From the NCBI RefSeq assembly GCF_026262505.1, contig NC_067206.1, positions 22,955,896 to 23,019,895 on the forward strand: a DNA stretch of 64,000 nt, read 5' to 3'. Positions 39,825-49,064 of the stretch are shown piece after piece (the stretch's first letter is position 1; each line of letters opens with the position of its first letter). The notes beneath the pieces are model-generated. The model had not been told where the DNA came from, made no database searches, and saw only the letters and a program-made list of their open reading frames with translations. The DNA is from Trichomonas vaginalis G3. Taxonomy: Eukaryota; Parabasalia; Trichomonadida; Trichomonadidae. The position numbers and the translations under genes are program-made.

Positions 39825-40628
39825 TTACTTACTAGTAAAATTTCTTTGTTATGACACTTTCTCCGGTTTATAGGACCTCTCTCATATTCTATCTTGTCAT
39901 ATCTAAACTCATAGTCATGTATGTCCTCTAACCATCTCATAACGGTTTTCCAAACCACTTTTATCGGATGTAAAGTAAAAGCATGGACAGTTATGTAAAA
40001 CGTCTAAAGTTTCTAAAGAGTCTCTCAAAGTCCAGTCTACTTGGTATTGAAAATCGCATGTGTTATAGAACGGCGGGTCCACTATAAAGAAAACATTTTC
40101 CTTGTTTTTATATTTTTCATACAACTCTGTCCAACGACATCTCACAAACTCTATACCCTCAATATATTTTTCTATGTCCTCTTTGAAAACATTTGTATAG
40201 TTAAGATATAAAACATTTGACATAAGTGTTTCAATGTCATGAACTCTTATAGAACCACTATATAATAGTCTAGCAGATATACTATCCCAGTCTATATATT
40301 CTGCTTTTTTCAAAACCTCTCTCACAATATTTTTGTTATCTAATGGTATACGTTCCATCTTACCTATAGGTATCTTTTCTTTTAACTCTTTCAATATATT
40401 GTTTGTGTCTGGTATATGTTTGAGACGGTCCATATAGTTGTCGAAGTCATTGCATATAATCTTTGAGTCTGGGAATATTGTATGGCACAAATGGGATATA
40501 TAGAAACTTCCACCGAACAAATCTACAAATGTTAGACCATTCGGTAGTTTCTTAAGTTCTCTCAATATAATATCTTTACATTTACTCTTATTTCCAAAGA
40601 ACGGTAACGGTGGTTTTGTAAAATTCAT
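39809..40628 (-). pseudogene. N6-adenine DNA methyltransferase (element B), broken
   Basis: The N-terminus is MNFTKPPLPFFGNKSKCKDI with the FFGNKS motif typical of D12-class enzymes. The AdoMet strand LTFVDLFGGSFYIS and catalytic DPPFYNT follow. It is adjacent to the right terminal repeat. It is broken, with about one break. Confidence 0.8.
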
Positions 40629-40639
40629 TTATATATAAT

Positions 40640-40853
40640 AATAAAAATGTTTTTTCCTGAAAAGTGACAGAAAAGTGACAAAACATGAAAACATATATAA
40701 TTTGTGAAAAGCTCCTGGAAGACCCGTATATAAGAACTTCATTTATACTAAACATCTTCGGGGCTAGAGGGCACGAAGTGCCTGGAGCCCCTCCAAAATA
40801 AACTTCAGGGCTAGAAGGGGCGCAGCCCCTGGAAGCCCCACTACCTTTTTTTT
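40640..40853 (-). repeat. Right terminal repeat of element B
   Basis: Reading inward from the T-run, GGTAGTGGGG leads into a two-tier hairpin. Its outer stem pairs 40,808-40,812 with 40,834-40,838, and its inner stem pairs 40,817-40,821 with 40,825-40,829. A second hairpin follows, with outer stem 40,761-40,765 with 40,786-40,790 and inner stem 40,770-40,774 with 40,778-40,782. An AT-rich part then leads up to the methyltransferase start. Confidence 0.75.
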
Positions 40854-40859
40854 TCTTTA
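40854..40859. repeat. Target-site duplication of element B, right copy
   Basis: TCTTTA follows the T-run of element B and is followed by CATTTACTC, the continuation of the methyltransferase gene of element A. It pairs with 13,259-13,264. Confidence 0.85.
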
Positions 40860-41100
40860 CATTTACTCTTATTTCCAAAGAACGGTAACGGCGGTTTTGT
40901 AAAATTCATTTATATATAATAATAAAAATGTTTTTTCCTGAAAAGTGACAGAAAAGTGACAAAACATGAAAACATATATAATTTGTGAAAAGCTCCTGGA
41001 AGACCCGTATATAAGAACTTCATTTATACTAAACATCTTCAGGGCTAGAAGGGGCGCAGCCCCTGGAAGCCCCACTACCTTTTTTTTTTTTTTTTTTTTT
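40854..41100. mobile_element. Right end of Polinton A beyond the nested insertion
   Basis: After the right terminus of B the sequence resumes with the start of a methyltransferase gene (minus strand, start codon at 40,907-40,909) and a terminal repeat. It finishes in CCCCACTACC and a run of 21 T (41,080-41,100). The same stretch occurs in B at 40,573-40,845, so this is the distal part of A cut off by the insertion of B. The next base begins unique host DNA. Confidence 0.85.
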
Positions 41101-41369
41101 CATATATACTGGACTAATAAGTGCTTATTCATTTGCTGAGGAAGATTTGCGAGAAATTGCGAAAATCAAATTAGTTTACATTTTCGATTTCCGATTTACA
41201 TGTTTTTGGTATTTTTCTATTAATAGGACGATAAAAACTAATGTTCTGACGATTTTCCATCTAAATTAATACTCCAAATCTGAGATTTTGAAATTGATTA
41301 ATCACCAAAATCAATTACTGTCTAAAAATTATTAATTTCGAAAAGAATAAACAAACAATATTTTACAAA
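41101..41369. other. Host spacer between Polinton A and the WD40 gene
   Basis: AT-rich unique DNA directly after the T-run of element A. No gene, RNA or repeat is recognised. It forms the 3' flank of the WD40 gene. Confidence 0.6.
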
Positions 41370-44219
41370 TTATACAAATTCTATATCAAATAAATTATTT
41401 TCTTTCCATGATACTTTCACATTCTGTCCTTCACCTGAAATTTTACCAGCTTTAAGCAACTTATGCTTGTCTTTAAAGATTCCACCTTTTACACCGCCTC
41501 CAATACTCAAAGCAATGTAATCTTTCGATTTGCTGCAGGCAACAACGCAAATGTCACCTGAAGGAGATAATGAAACATAAGAAATCGGATTCTTAAATAA
41601 TGGAATTTCGAAAAGTTGCTTATTTTTGCTGAATCCTATAATATCTCCTTCATAAGTACCTATAATGATATAATTATCGTTATAATCTATCGCTTTCATG
41701 ATGCTTTTATGCAGTTCTAGATGTGATTTCATATCATTTAGGCCAAAATCAACAATTAAACGCGATAAAGTGATTGTTGCAAGATAAGCTAGATTGTTGT
41801 CAAGCATTGAGTTGGTTAGAAGATTAACAGCGACCATTTTTGCAGGTTCATCTTCCATTTTTGAGAAGAAATACGTTTTGAACGCTTGCAAGAATGATGG
41901 GTAGTCTTCATGAGCTGATTTCGAAAGAGTTGTCAGATAGGAACTGGTGTTATATCGTTCCAAAGAGTTAATAAGGAACTGATAAACTTCAACATGAGGG
42001 TTTTCTTTCATCCATGCCTTTATTCCATGAGCTAGGATATTAAGAGCTACATGGGAAACGTCATTGGTCGCAGTAGTAGAGTTTTTCAGGAAATTATACA
42101 AAGGTTTGACCCAATACGTTGGAACTAAGTTCTCATTTACACATATAGTGATTGCTGTCAAGAACTTATTGCTATTGGAGAGTTTGTCAATGCTTTCTTC
42201 ACTGATAAAAGTCGAAATCATCTGTTGGCAGTCCATTGATTGGATTATCTGGGTAATACTTGTAATTAATGGGGAAACAATATTTTGGATGATGGGATGC
42301 TCATAGAAAAGCATCTCCAAAAGCATAGGAAGACATTCTACGCATAATTTTCGGTTTTGGTTGGCTTTATTGACTCCACATATAGTAGAAATCATGTTAC
42401 AAACAACCCAGTGATTGACGATCACGTATGGAGATGCCATATAAAGGATTTCTCCTCGAATTGCGAAATTCTTGTAATAAAATGTTGGATTTTGGTCGGC
42501 ACCGATAAAAACAAGTTGGTCATCAAAAGATTTTGATGTTTCATCGCATAATTTGATGAATTTGAGGCAATCGTTTTTGAATAATTCATCATCAGAGCTT
42601 AATGACTTCAATTCACTGAAGTTGTGAGTATCAAAAGCGATTCCTTTGCCTCCAATCGTCACTGTTCCAACAGATGTAAGAGATTGATCGATTTTTCTGA
42701 TGGAATACGACCAAATCAGCTTGGCTTTAGGTGGGACGACCGAAAGGACTGCGACAGCATCGGGAGTATCAAGATTGTACATTAAAATATTTCCACCTTG
42801 ATATTGGAAGAAAAGAAGACCCATTGATTCGTAGACATATACATTACGAGGTCTGAAATGATTACCTAGATAGTGTATTCTGATATCTGACATGTTGAAA
42901 AGGCAAGATGAGCCATCTTCTGCAATCGCTAGGATTCTGGGGCTTCCGTTTATTACGAAAGGCGTTTGAACAAGGCCAATGACAGGACAAGATAACGCTG
43001 GGTATTGAAATAAAGGTTCTTCGGAATTTTTAGTGTAAACTGTGACAGTTCCGTTAATTGAACCCGTAATTAAGTATTCTGTATTTCTGTACTGTATGGA
43101 ATACAAGCAAGTAACTCTTGAATGTTCATGATTATATCTTGATTTCGCATCATTCAGTTTATAGTAAGTAATGTAGTTCGTATGATCTGATGCGTAGTAA
43201 TGCTGATAATCTCCGGAAGAAAGATGATAGTTTCTGTTGTTATTGTCGCCAACAAAAATTCTTTCGCCATTTTGGTCTTGAACGTAAATAGAATTATCAC
43301 AAACAACTCCTAGAAATTGTTCTCTGTTAGTAAATGATACTGCCGTAAAGTAATGCGGTGATGGAGTCTTAGTAATCGAATATTCTGCATCTTGAGCGTT
43401 TAACTTTATAATAATCTGCGTTCCTAAGTAAGTTATGATCTGTATCGTTTTTAGCGAGCGCCAGTAGACTTTTAAAATCGGCTCATTTTCTTGTAATTCG
43501 TTGACCGTAATGGAAAACATGAAGATGTATGACGTATTATATATCCTTATTCGATTACCTTTAATTGACACGTAGCCATTTTCACAAGCCCATTGTCTTT
43601 TGTCAAGAGATGGCTCAAATCTTTTTGTGATCTTTTCTTTGGTATTTATATTATAAGAACATATGGAATTATATGTAGTGTATAAAACTGTTTCACCTAA
43701 AGTAGGATATAATGATGTGATTCCGAAAGATTGAACAATCATTTGCGTTTCGCCAGTTTTTACATTTAGAGTATAAAAACTACCACCTAAACTCCATAAA
43801 TAAAGTAAATCTACATTTGTCGTCGAATTAATTGCTTTGAGATATCCGGGTTTTACATTTGCTTGAAATGAGTAAAGACATATACCGTCACACATTGACC
43901 AACCACATATAACACCATCGTACGACACAGATGTGAAAGTATCTGGATGTAAAGACGTTGTTATTCCTGTAATTGTTCTTGTGTGACCGCAAAGCAATGC
44001 AACTTGGTGCAATTCTTTTCCAGTATCGCCAAATATCACAATAGGCCCTTCTTCTGTGCCAGCCGCAAAGTATTTAAGAAATCCAAACTCTTTATATGCA
44101 AAAACTCCAAGCAGATTTCCTAACCAATGCACGTATGAATACTTGAACTGGGAAGGTAAAACCGTGTTTGTCTTTTCTGTGGAAACTATGATGGGCATGT
44201 GATTTTTTTGCCGAATCAT
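41370..44219 (-). CDS. WDR7/rabconnectin-3-beta-like WD40 protein
   Basis: This 949-aa intronless protein has N-terminal WD40 repeats (CGHTRTITGITTSLHPDTFT with SYDGVICGWS, about residues 75-110) and a second set. That set (HSRVTCLYSIQYRNTEYLIT, GSINGTVTVYTK, ILAIAEDGSSCLFNMSD, YLGNHFRPRNVYVYESMGLL, about residues 370-480) matches the order of the corresponding blade region in WDR7. An alpha-helical middle (about 600-850) precedes C-terminal beta strands (YIIIGTYEGDIIGFSK, PISYVSLSPSGDICVVACSK). WDR7 with DMXL proteins regulates V-ATPase assembly and acidification of endomembranes. The assignment is by layout and local similarity; a generic WD40 scaffold is the alternative. Confidence 0.6.
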   Translation of the reverse strand: MIRQKNHMPIIVSTEKTNTVLPSQFKYSYVHWLGNLLGVFAYKEFGFLKYFAAGTEEGPIVIFGDTGKELHQVALLCGHTRTITGITTSLHPDTFTSVSYDGVICGWSMCDGICLYSFQANVKPGYLKAINSTTNVDLLYLWSLGGSFYTLNVKTGETQMIVQSFGITSLYPTLGETVLYTTYNSICSYNINTKEKITKRFEPSLDKRQWACENGYVSIKGNRIRIYNTSYIFMFSITVNELQENEPILKVYWRSLKTIQIITYLGTQIIIKLNAQDAEYSITKTPSPHYFTAVSFTNREQFLGVVCDNSIYVQDQNGERIFVGDNNNRNYHLSSGDYQHYYASDHTNYITYYKLNDAKSRYNHEHSRVTCLYSIQYRNTEYLITGSINGTVTVYTKNSEEPLFQYPALSCPVIGLVQTPFVINGSPRILAIAEDGSSCLFNMSDIRIHYLGNHFRPRNVYVYESMGLLFFQYQGGNILMYNLDTPDAVAVLSVVPPKAKLIWSYSIRKIDQSLTSVGTVTIGGKGIAFDTHNFSELKSLSSDDELFKNDCLKFIKLCDETSKSFDDQLVFIGADQNPTFYYKNFAIRGEILYMASPYVIVNHWVVCNMISTICGVNKANQNRKLCVECLPMLLEMLFYEHPIIQNIVSPLITSITQIIQSMDCQQMISTFISEESIDKLSNSNKFLTAITICVNENLVPTYWVKPLYNFLKNSTTATNDVSHVALNILAHGIKAWMKENPHVEVYQFLINSLERYNTSSYLTTLSKSAHEDYPSFLQAFKTYFFSKMEDEPAKMVAVNLLTNSMLDNNLAYLATITLSRLIVDFGLNDMKSHLELHKSIMKAIDYNDNYIIIGTYEGDIIGFSKNKQLFEIPLFKNPISYVSLSPSGDICVVACSKSKDYIALSIGGGVKGGIFKDKHKLLKAGKISGEGQNVKVSWKENNLFDIEFV

Positions 44220-44618
44220 AATTTAAATGAATTTTTTCTGACATTTCGAACTTAATCGTTAATTATTTCATTAACATAATATCTCTTAAATAGTATGAAG
44301 AATAGGTTTTTCAGCTTGAAATCGTATTTGCGGTTCTAAGGGTTAATTATGGGTGTATGATTACGCCTGTAAACGATAATTTTAAAAATATTTCCGTATA
44401 ACAACTCAATTTTATTTCAATTTTATGTGATTCGAGGAAATATTTTTAATCGCATAAGTTCTTCATCCTCATAAGTTTAAATGCAACATAAGTAATTATC
44501 ATATGTTATTAGAACCTATTGTAAAGTATGAGGTAGAAACAATATCTTTAAATCAATAGAAAACAAAAGATAAAAATTATTTCAATATTTTAATTTTTTG
44601 CTGCGTCAAACTCCATTT
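44220..44618. other. Host spacer, nothing recognised
   Basis: About 400 bp of AT-rich spacer between the WD40 gene start and the end of the first paralogue of the tandem family. Apart from the initiator at its right-hand gene start, no feature is seen. Confidence 0.55.
44226..44230 (-). promoter_or_regulatory. Initiator-like TCATT before the WD40 gene
   Basis: Minus-strand TCATT lies about 7-11 bp before the ATG at 44,219 and fits the trichomonad initiator TCA(+1)Py(T/A) with its usual very short leader. Confidence 0.5.
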
Positions 44619-45401
44619 TTATAAAGATATTGGAACTTTTTGGCTTTTCGCCTGCTTTTCTAGGTATTGTTCACAGCGTTGAATCAAAATTGAACAATAT
44701 TTTTGGAGTAAATGATTATACTTAAGCAGACGTTCAGTGTTTTCTTTCTCATCTATTTGACGACGATGTAACTCAAGCGAATTCTTGACTAATAGTTTTA
44801 ACGTATTTCTTAAGCGATTAAGAGGAAAATCATTCGAAACGAAGTAATCAATATATTCTTGTTCATTATATGGTTTTGAAATTGCAATTTTACCCCATGT
44901 TGGTAATCTATCGAAGTATTGCCGACTATCACATGATTCAAGTTCTGGTTTTCTTTGGTGTTCGAATATCATATAGTCATTACACATTTTTTCATGTTTT
45001 TCATCACGTCCGAAATCAACCAAACCATTATTTATCTTTGGTTGTCTTAAAATTGTTCTCGGATAATAAGTAGAGCTATCTGAGCCAAATAAATAAGGAA
45101 TGTGACCTTTGTCCATACAAAATTTCACCAATGCTACATAATCTATATCACAATAACTGTATAATTTATTCCATTTTTGAATATCAATGATATCCATTGG
45201 AAATGGTAGCATTGATGTACTGATGTATCCATTAGTTTTGTTTCCATGTTCATATATGTTGTCTTCAACATACTCGTAAAGTTTAATCATGTCTTTTGTG
45301 TTGTTGAATGATGATTGAATGTATTGAATGACTGTATCATTTTCATCATGTTCATATGATGACCTTACCATGCTTATCAATAAAAACAATCTCATAATCA
45401 A
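44619..45401 (-). CDS. Tandem family member 1, 260 aa, signal-peptide-like start
   Basis: This is an unrecognised family with five adjacent members. A hydrophobic start (MIMRLFLLISMVRSS) suggests entry to the secretory pathway. The N-terminal module has YIQSSFNNTKDMIKLYEYVE and LPFPMDIIDIQKWN. The middle is variable (FCMDKGHIPYLFGSDSS). The C-terminal module has NEQEYIDYFVSNDFPLNRLR and a helical end (RRQIDEKENTERLLKYNHLL, EQYLEKQAKSQ). About 287 bp at the gene start and leader are identical to member 2. No catalytic motif is seen, and it is likely lineage-specific. Confidence 0.65.
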   Translation of the reverse strand: MIMRLFLLISMVRSSYEHDENDTVIQYIQSSFNNTKDMIKLYEYVEDNIYEHGNKTNGYISTSMLPFPMDIIDIQKWNKLYSYCDIDYVALVKFCMDKGHIPYLFGSDSSTYYPRTILRQPKINNGLVDFGRDEKHEKMCNDYMIFEHQRKPELESCDSRQYFDRLPTWGKIAISKPYNEQEYIDYFVSNDFPLNRLRNTLKLLVKNSLELHRRQIDEKENTERLLKYNHLLQKYCSILIQRCEQYLEKQAKSQKVPISL

Positions 45402-45436
45402 GACTTTAATACAATGAAAATTTTTTTATATATTGT

Positions 45437-45447
45437 CAAAGTCAAAA
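45437..45447 (-). promoter_or_regulatory. Shared TTTTGACTTTG motif upstream of family member 1
   Basis: The motif TTTTGACTTTG (minus strand) occurs 20-45 bp before the start codon of all five family members: here and at 46,789-46,799, 48,072-48,082, 48,886-48,896 and 49,904-49,914. It is a candidate common control element. Part of the conservation may reflect recent copying between pairs, but the divergent member 4 also has it. Confidence 0.5.
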
Positions 45448-45458
45448 TTTTAATTGAA

Positions 45459-45682
45459 TTAAGGGTGCACTTACCACTTTTTGACGCGCTCTCAATTAAA
45501 ATTTTGATCTTTATTGCAATAACAAAAAAAGTATAACATCTATATTAGGAATGATATAATGATTTTTAATAACTTTTTCCCAACCGAAACTATTAACTCT
45601 TTACCTTAGAAAATTGGGGTATAAAGCTTGGGTGGGGAAAAAAAATTGAGAGAATGTCAGAAAGTGGTAAGTACACCATTAA
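45459..45682. mobile_element. Short non-autonomous TTAA element (MITE)
   Basis: The termini are TTAAGGGTGCACTTACCACT at the left and the inverse of TTAATGGTGTACTTACCACT at the right. They extend to about 39 bp of imperfect inverted repeat (ending CTCTCAATT) with TTAA at both outer ends. No coding capacity is seen. The first bases, TTAAGGGTGC, match those of the Kolobok-like element at 53,286, which suggests related transposase recognition. A third, unpaired terminus lies at about 45,728-45,770. Confidence 0.7.
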
Positions 45683-45727
45683 TAAACTGCATTGCAAAAG
45701 ACCGACTATGCTTGTCTAATTTTATTA

Positions 45728-45770
45728 TTAAAGGCGCTTACCATTTTCTGACATCTATCTTCTCAATTTT
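45728..45770. repeat. Unpaired TTAA-element terminus
   Basis: TTAAAGGCGCTTACCATTTT followed by CTGACATC and TTCTCAATTTTT resembles the termini of the adjacent short element in plus orientation. No partner end was found nearby, so it may be a solo terminus or part of a decayed second copy. The rest of 45,683-45,952 shows no gene. Confidence 0.5.
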
Positions 45771-45952
45771 TATCCAAAAGATACGCAAACTCTTATCTTT
45801 TGCAGATATGATACAGCAAGCCAAACATAAGCATGGTGTTGAGATTATTTTACACTAAAGTCTACTACGCAAGTTTGAGATTATAAAAAACAGGTGGGAA
45901 AATGCAACCATAAACAATTTTTTACTCAAATATAATTCATTTGGATTAGCGC

Positions 45953-46753
45953 TTATAGTGTTAAAGATTCCTTAAGGTTTTTAGCCTGTTGTTCCAAGTA
46001 TTGCTCACACATTTTAATCAACTTTGCGCAATGTTTTTGCAATAAATAGTTGTAATCAATCAAACGTTCGTTATTTTCTTTTTCATCTATTTGGCGACTA
46101 TATAATTTAGGTAAATCTTTGATTAAATCTACTAAACAAGTTCTCAAGCGATTTAGAGGAAAATCGTTCGAAATGAAATAGTCAATATATTCCTGCTCGT
46201 TATACTCTTTGTTAATGGCTATTTTACTCCATTTATTCAAAGAATGAATGAATGAGGAAGGAATTCTATATGGTTTAGTATTTGAGTAATGATCAAGTAT
46301 TGGCTCAAAATCACGTTCAAATAATATTCTATCTGATATCATTTTATTTTTGTACCTGTCTTTTGTAATATCAACAAATCCTTTAACAATTTTTGGTTGG
46401 CCATACTTGTATCCCTCTGAACCATAGTTATCATAATCATAAAGATATGGTATATGCCCTTTATTCATACAAAACTTAAGCATTGGAATATAATTTTCAT
46501 CGCAATGATCGATAAGTTCATTCCATTTTTGAATATCAATGATATCCATTGGAAATGGTAGCATTGATGTACTGATGTATCCATTAGTTTTGTTTCCATG
46601 TTCATATATGTTGTCTTCAACATACTCGTAAAGTTTAATCATGTCTTTTGTGTTGTTGAATGATGATTGAATGTATTGAATGACTGTATCATTTTCATCA
46701 TGTTCATATGATGACCTTACCATGCTTATCAATAAAAACAATCTCATAATCAA
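45953..46753 (-). CDS. Tandem family member 2, 266 aa, signal-peptide-like start
   Basis: The first 80 or so residues, the leader and the upstream motif are identical to member 1. After IDIQKWN the sequence diverges (ELIDHCDENYIPMLKFCMNK, YGQPKIVKGFVDITKDRYKN). It then returns to the family's C-terminal pattern (NEQEYIDYFISNDFPLNRLR, YSRQIDEKENNERLIDYNYL). The sharp switch from identity to divergence points to gene conversion of the 5' module. Confidence 0.65.
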   Translation of the reverse strand: MIMRLFLLISMVRSSYEHDENDTVIQYIQSSFNNTKDMIKLYEYVEDNIYEHGNKTNGYISTSMLPFPMDIIDIQKWNELIDHCDENYIPMLKFCMNKGHIPYLYDYDNYGSEGYKYGQPKIVKGFVDITKDRYKNKMISDRILFERDFEPILDHYSNTKPYRIPSSFIHSLNKWSKIAINKEYNEQEYIDYFISNDFPLNRLRTCLVDLIKDLPKLYSRQIDEKENNERLIDYNYLLQKHCAKLIKMCEQYLEQQAKNLKESLTL

Positions 46754-47250
46754 GACTTTAATACAATGAAAATTTTTTTATATATTGTCAAAGTCAAAAT
46801 TTTAATTGAAAAATTTTGGAAAAGAAATGAGTGTAAAATCATATGCTACACAACCACAATACATTTTCCAATCAGTTTTGATGCGAACCATTTCTTTCGA
46901 AATTATCATTATTGAGTTATTGATTTTTATATAGGATTCTAGCCGTTTACCAACTATATTTAGCATTGTAAATCTGATGAGGCTTATTACACATATCATA
47001 TTCTATATCATATTCAATATTAAATTCTATTATTGAGAATTTTATTATATTGATCATATGCTTATTCAATACATGTTCATGCGAATAAACATTGTTATCG
47101 AAAGATCTTCCTGAGTGATAATTTTTTTTCATTATTTTTTTTAATTTTGGAATGAGTTTTCTTGACATTTGTTTTATGAAAGGTAGATTTAGTAGAATAA
47201 TGTCAATAAAAAGGTTTATTTTATAAAATTTCCGCATATTATGGTTAATT
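46754..47250. other. Host spacer in the tandem family
   Basis: It holds the leader and TTTTGACTTTG motif of member 2 (to about 46,810) and then AT-rich DNA with two overlapping minus-strand open stretches (46,802-46,999 and 46,947-47,238) that have no recognisable features. They are not called as genes. Confidence 0.5.
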
Positions 47251-48027
47251 TTAAAAAGATATTGGTACTTTTTGACTTTTGATCTTTGGCTCCAAGTATT
47301 GTTGACAATGTTCAATTAACTGAAGGCAATATTTTTGTAGCAAATGATTGTATTGAATCAAACGTTCAGTGCTTTCTTTTTCATCAATTTGACGACGATA
47401 CAACTCAAGTGAATCTTTGACTAAAGATTTTAACAAACTTCTTAAACGATTCAGAGCAAGGTCCCGTTCAATGAAGTGATCAATGTACATTTGCTCCTTA
47501 AACTCTCTCTTAATTGCAATTTTATTCCATTTGCTTAATCTATCAATGAAACTATTAACATAATCTACATGATAAGAATTTATCCGATCAGCATCCTCTT
47601 TAAAAATGATTCGCTCAGTCCATATTTGATGTGGGTTATCTACCCCATAGTTAATTAATCCATTTTCTATTTTTACCGGACGAGAAAAATAAGATTGACT
47701 TGTTGATGTTAAAAGACCATAAATATATGGTGGATAGCCTTTATCAATACAAAATTTAAATAATGCGACATATTTATCATCACGGTAATTGTATAATTTG
47801 TTCCATTTTTCAACATCAATGATATCCATTGGAAATGGGAGATCCGAGGTACTTATATAGTCTGTTGAAGAATTTTGATGCTCGTAAACGTTATCTTCGA
47901 CATATTCATATAACTTTAACATATCTTGGTTATCTTTAAAGGAAGATTGTATGTAATTTATCATTGAGTAATTAACCTGATCACTAGACGATGATCTAAT
48001 ACAATTAACTAATAAAAACATTGTCAT
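47251..48027 (-). CDS. Tandem family member 3, 258 aa, signal-peptide-like start
   Basis: The start MTMFLLVNCIRSSSSDQVNY is short and hydrophobic. The N-terminal module (MINYIQSSFKDNQDMLKLYE, LPFPMDIIDVEKWNKLYNYR) and C-terminal module (KEQMYIDHFIERDLALNRLR, YRRQIDEKESTERLIQYNHL) follow the family pattern. The 5' module and leader are almost identical to member 5, about 1.8 kb away, but not to members 1 and 2, which form their own pair. Confidence 0.65.
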   Translation of the reverse strand: MTMFLLVNCIRSSSSDQVNYSMINYIQSSFKDNQDMLKLYEYVEDNVYEHQNSSTDYISTSDLPFPMDIIDVEKWNKLYNYRDDKYVALFKFCIDKGYPPYIYGLLTSTSQSYFSRPVKIENGLINYGVDNPHQIWTERIIFKEDADRINSYHVDYVNSFIDRLSKWNKIAIKREFKEQMYIDHFIERDLALNRLRSLLKSLVKDSLELYRRQIDEKESTERLIQYNHLLQKYCLQLIEHCQQYLEPKIKSQKVPISF

Positions 48028-48227
48028 TTTGATTAAACTATATTATTCTAAATTTATTTTGAATTACATGACAAAGTCAAAAAATACATTAAAATTTAGT
48101 TTCTCTTGTGTACGATTATTTTTTATTCAAATGGTAACATTGCAATGCTTAGCATCTAAGGAAAAGGAAAAATAGCTAAAGCAATTACACAATAATCATG
48201 TTTTTATAATTCAAAATACAAATAATT

Positions 48228-48866
48228 TTAAAATGATAATGATACATTTGTTGTATTAATTTGTTCCACGTATTGCTGACAGCGTTCTATCAACTGTAAG
48301 CAATATTTTTGGAGTAAATGATTGCACTCAATCAATTGATCAGTATCTTCTCTTTCATCTATTTTTCGACGATATAAATTAGGCAAATCTTTGATTAAAT
48401 CCACTAAAATAGATCTTAAACCATTAAGTTGATAGTCATTCAAACTGAAATAGTCAATATATTCTTGTTCGGAATAATATGTATTAATCACAATTTTACT
48501 CCATTTCTTTTTATTTTCATTTATTGGGTCATATCCATAGTACCTAGAACTACGGTAATCAGGATCACCAAAAATAGTTGAATGAGTTTGATGAGTAATA
48601 TTTGCAAATTTGTCTAATGTAGAAAAGTTTAAATCGCAATAGTTGTACATTTCATTCCATTTTTGAACAAAAAATATATCTTTTAAAGGTGGTCTCCAAA
48701 TTCCATCATCTAGATGGTGGTCATAGATATTATCAATAGCATAATTAAACACTATTAACATATCTTTAGTATTATTGAATGTTGAATTAATGTATTTAAC
48801 CACTATACTTTCTTTAGGGTCTTCATATGAAGGCATCCAGCAAATCATTGTTATAAGAAAACTCAT
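48228..48866 (-). CDS. Tandem family member 4, 212 aa, divergent
   Basis: This is the shortest and most divergent member. The start MSFLITMICWMPSYEDPKES has a weak hydrophobic stretch. The N-terminal module YINSTFNNTKDMLIVFNYAI lacks the LPFPMDI motif. The middle is reduced, and the C-terminal module is kept (SEQEYIDYFSLNDYQLNGLR, YRRKIDEREDTDQLIECNHL). It shares no near-identical 5' block with another member, so it shows what the family looks like without recent conversion. Confidence 0.6.
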   Translation of the reverse strand: MSFLITMICWMPSYEDPKESIVVKYINSTFNNTKDMLIVFNYAIDNIYDHHLDDGIWRPPLKDIFFVQKWNEMYNYCDLNFSTLDKFANITHQTHSTIFGDPDYRSSRYYGYDPINENKKKWSKIVINTYYSEQEYIDYFSLNDYQLNGLRSILVDLIKDLPNLYRRKIDEREDTDQLIECNHLLQKYCLQLIERCQQYVEQINTTNVSLSF

Positions 48867-49064
48867 TTTTTAAAAAATTGACGCTCAAAGTCAAAAAATC
48901 AATTGAAAATTTCTGAGGAGGAATAACGTGCTAAATTGAAACCAAACGAATCGAAACCCAATAAAGCTTATTTTCAATTATATTTTTTGAAAAAATAGGC
49001 AATCTTCTGAAGATTCTTCATAATTTTTACTAACAAATAAATCTTTTATCCTTGTAGGGACATT

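Larger units (their letters stand above)
13265..40853. mobile_element. Polinton/Maverick element B, complete end to end, nested in A
   Basis: The element is about 27.6 kb and is bounded by an A-run followed by GGTAGTGGGG on the left (13,265) and its complement, CCCCACTACC followed by a T-run, on the right (40,853). It is flanked by the 6-bp direct repeat TCTTTA. Plus-strand genes from 17.6 to 27.4 kb encode capsid, helicase and packaging ATPase functions. The right half carries KilA-N genes, nuclease, integrase, fibre and methyltransferase. It is inserted into the methyltransferase gene of element A. It looks complete in extent but is broken, with more than a dozen breaks, mostly in the plus-strand structural and replication genes. 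High similarity to A and C suggests recent activity of the family. Confidence 0.88.

Noticed and set aside
41370-44219. BEACH-domain protein
   Set aside because: WD40-type repeats are present but no BEACH core motifs; block order fits WDR7 better.
46802-47315. Additional small genes in the tandem family spacer
   Set aside because: Open stretches overlap each other and the next gene's end, have low-complexity AT-driven composition and match no family member.
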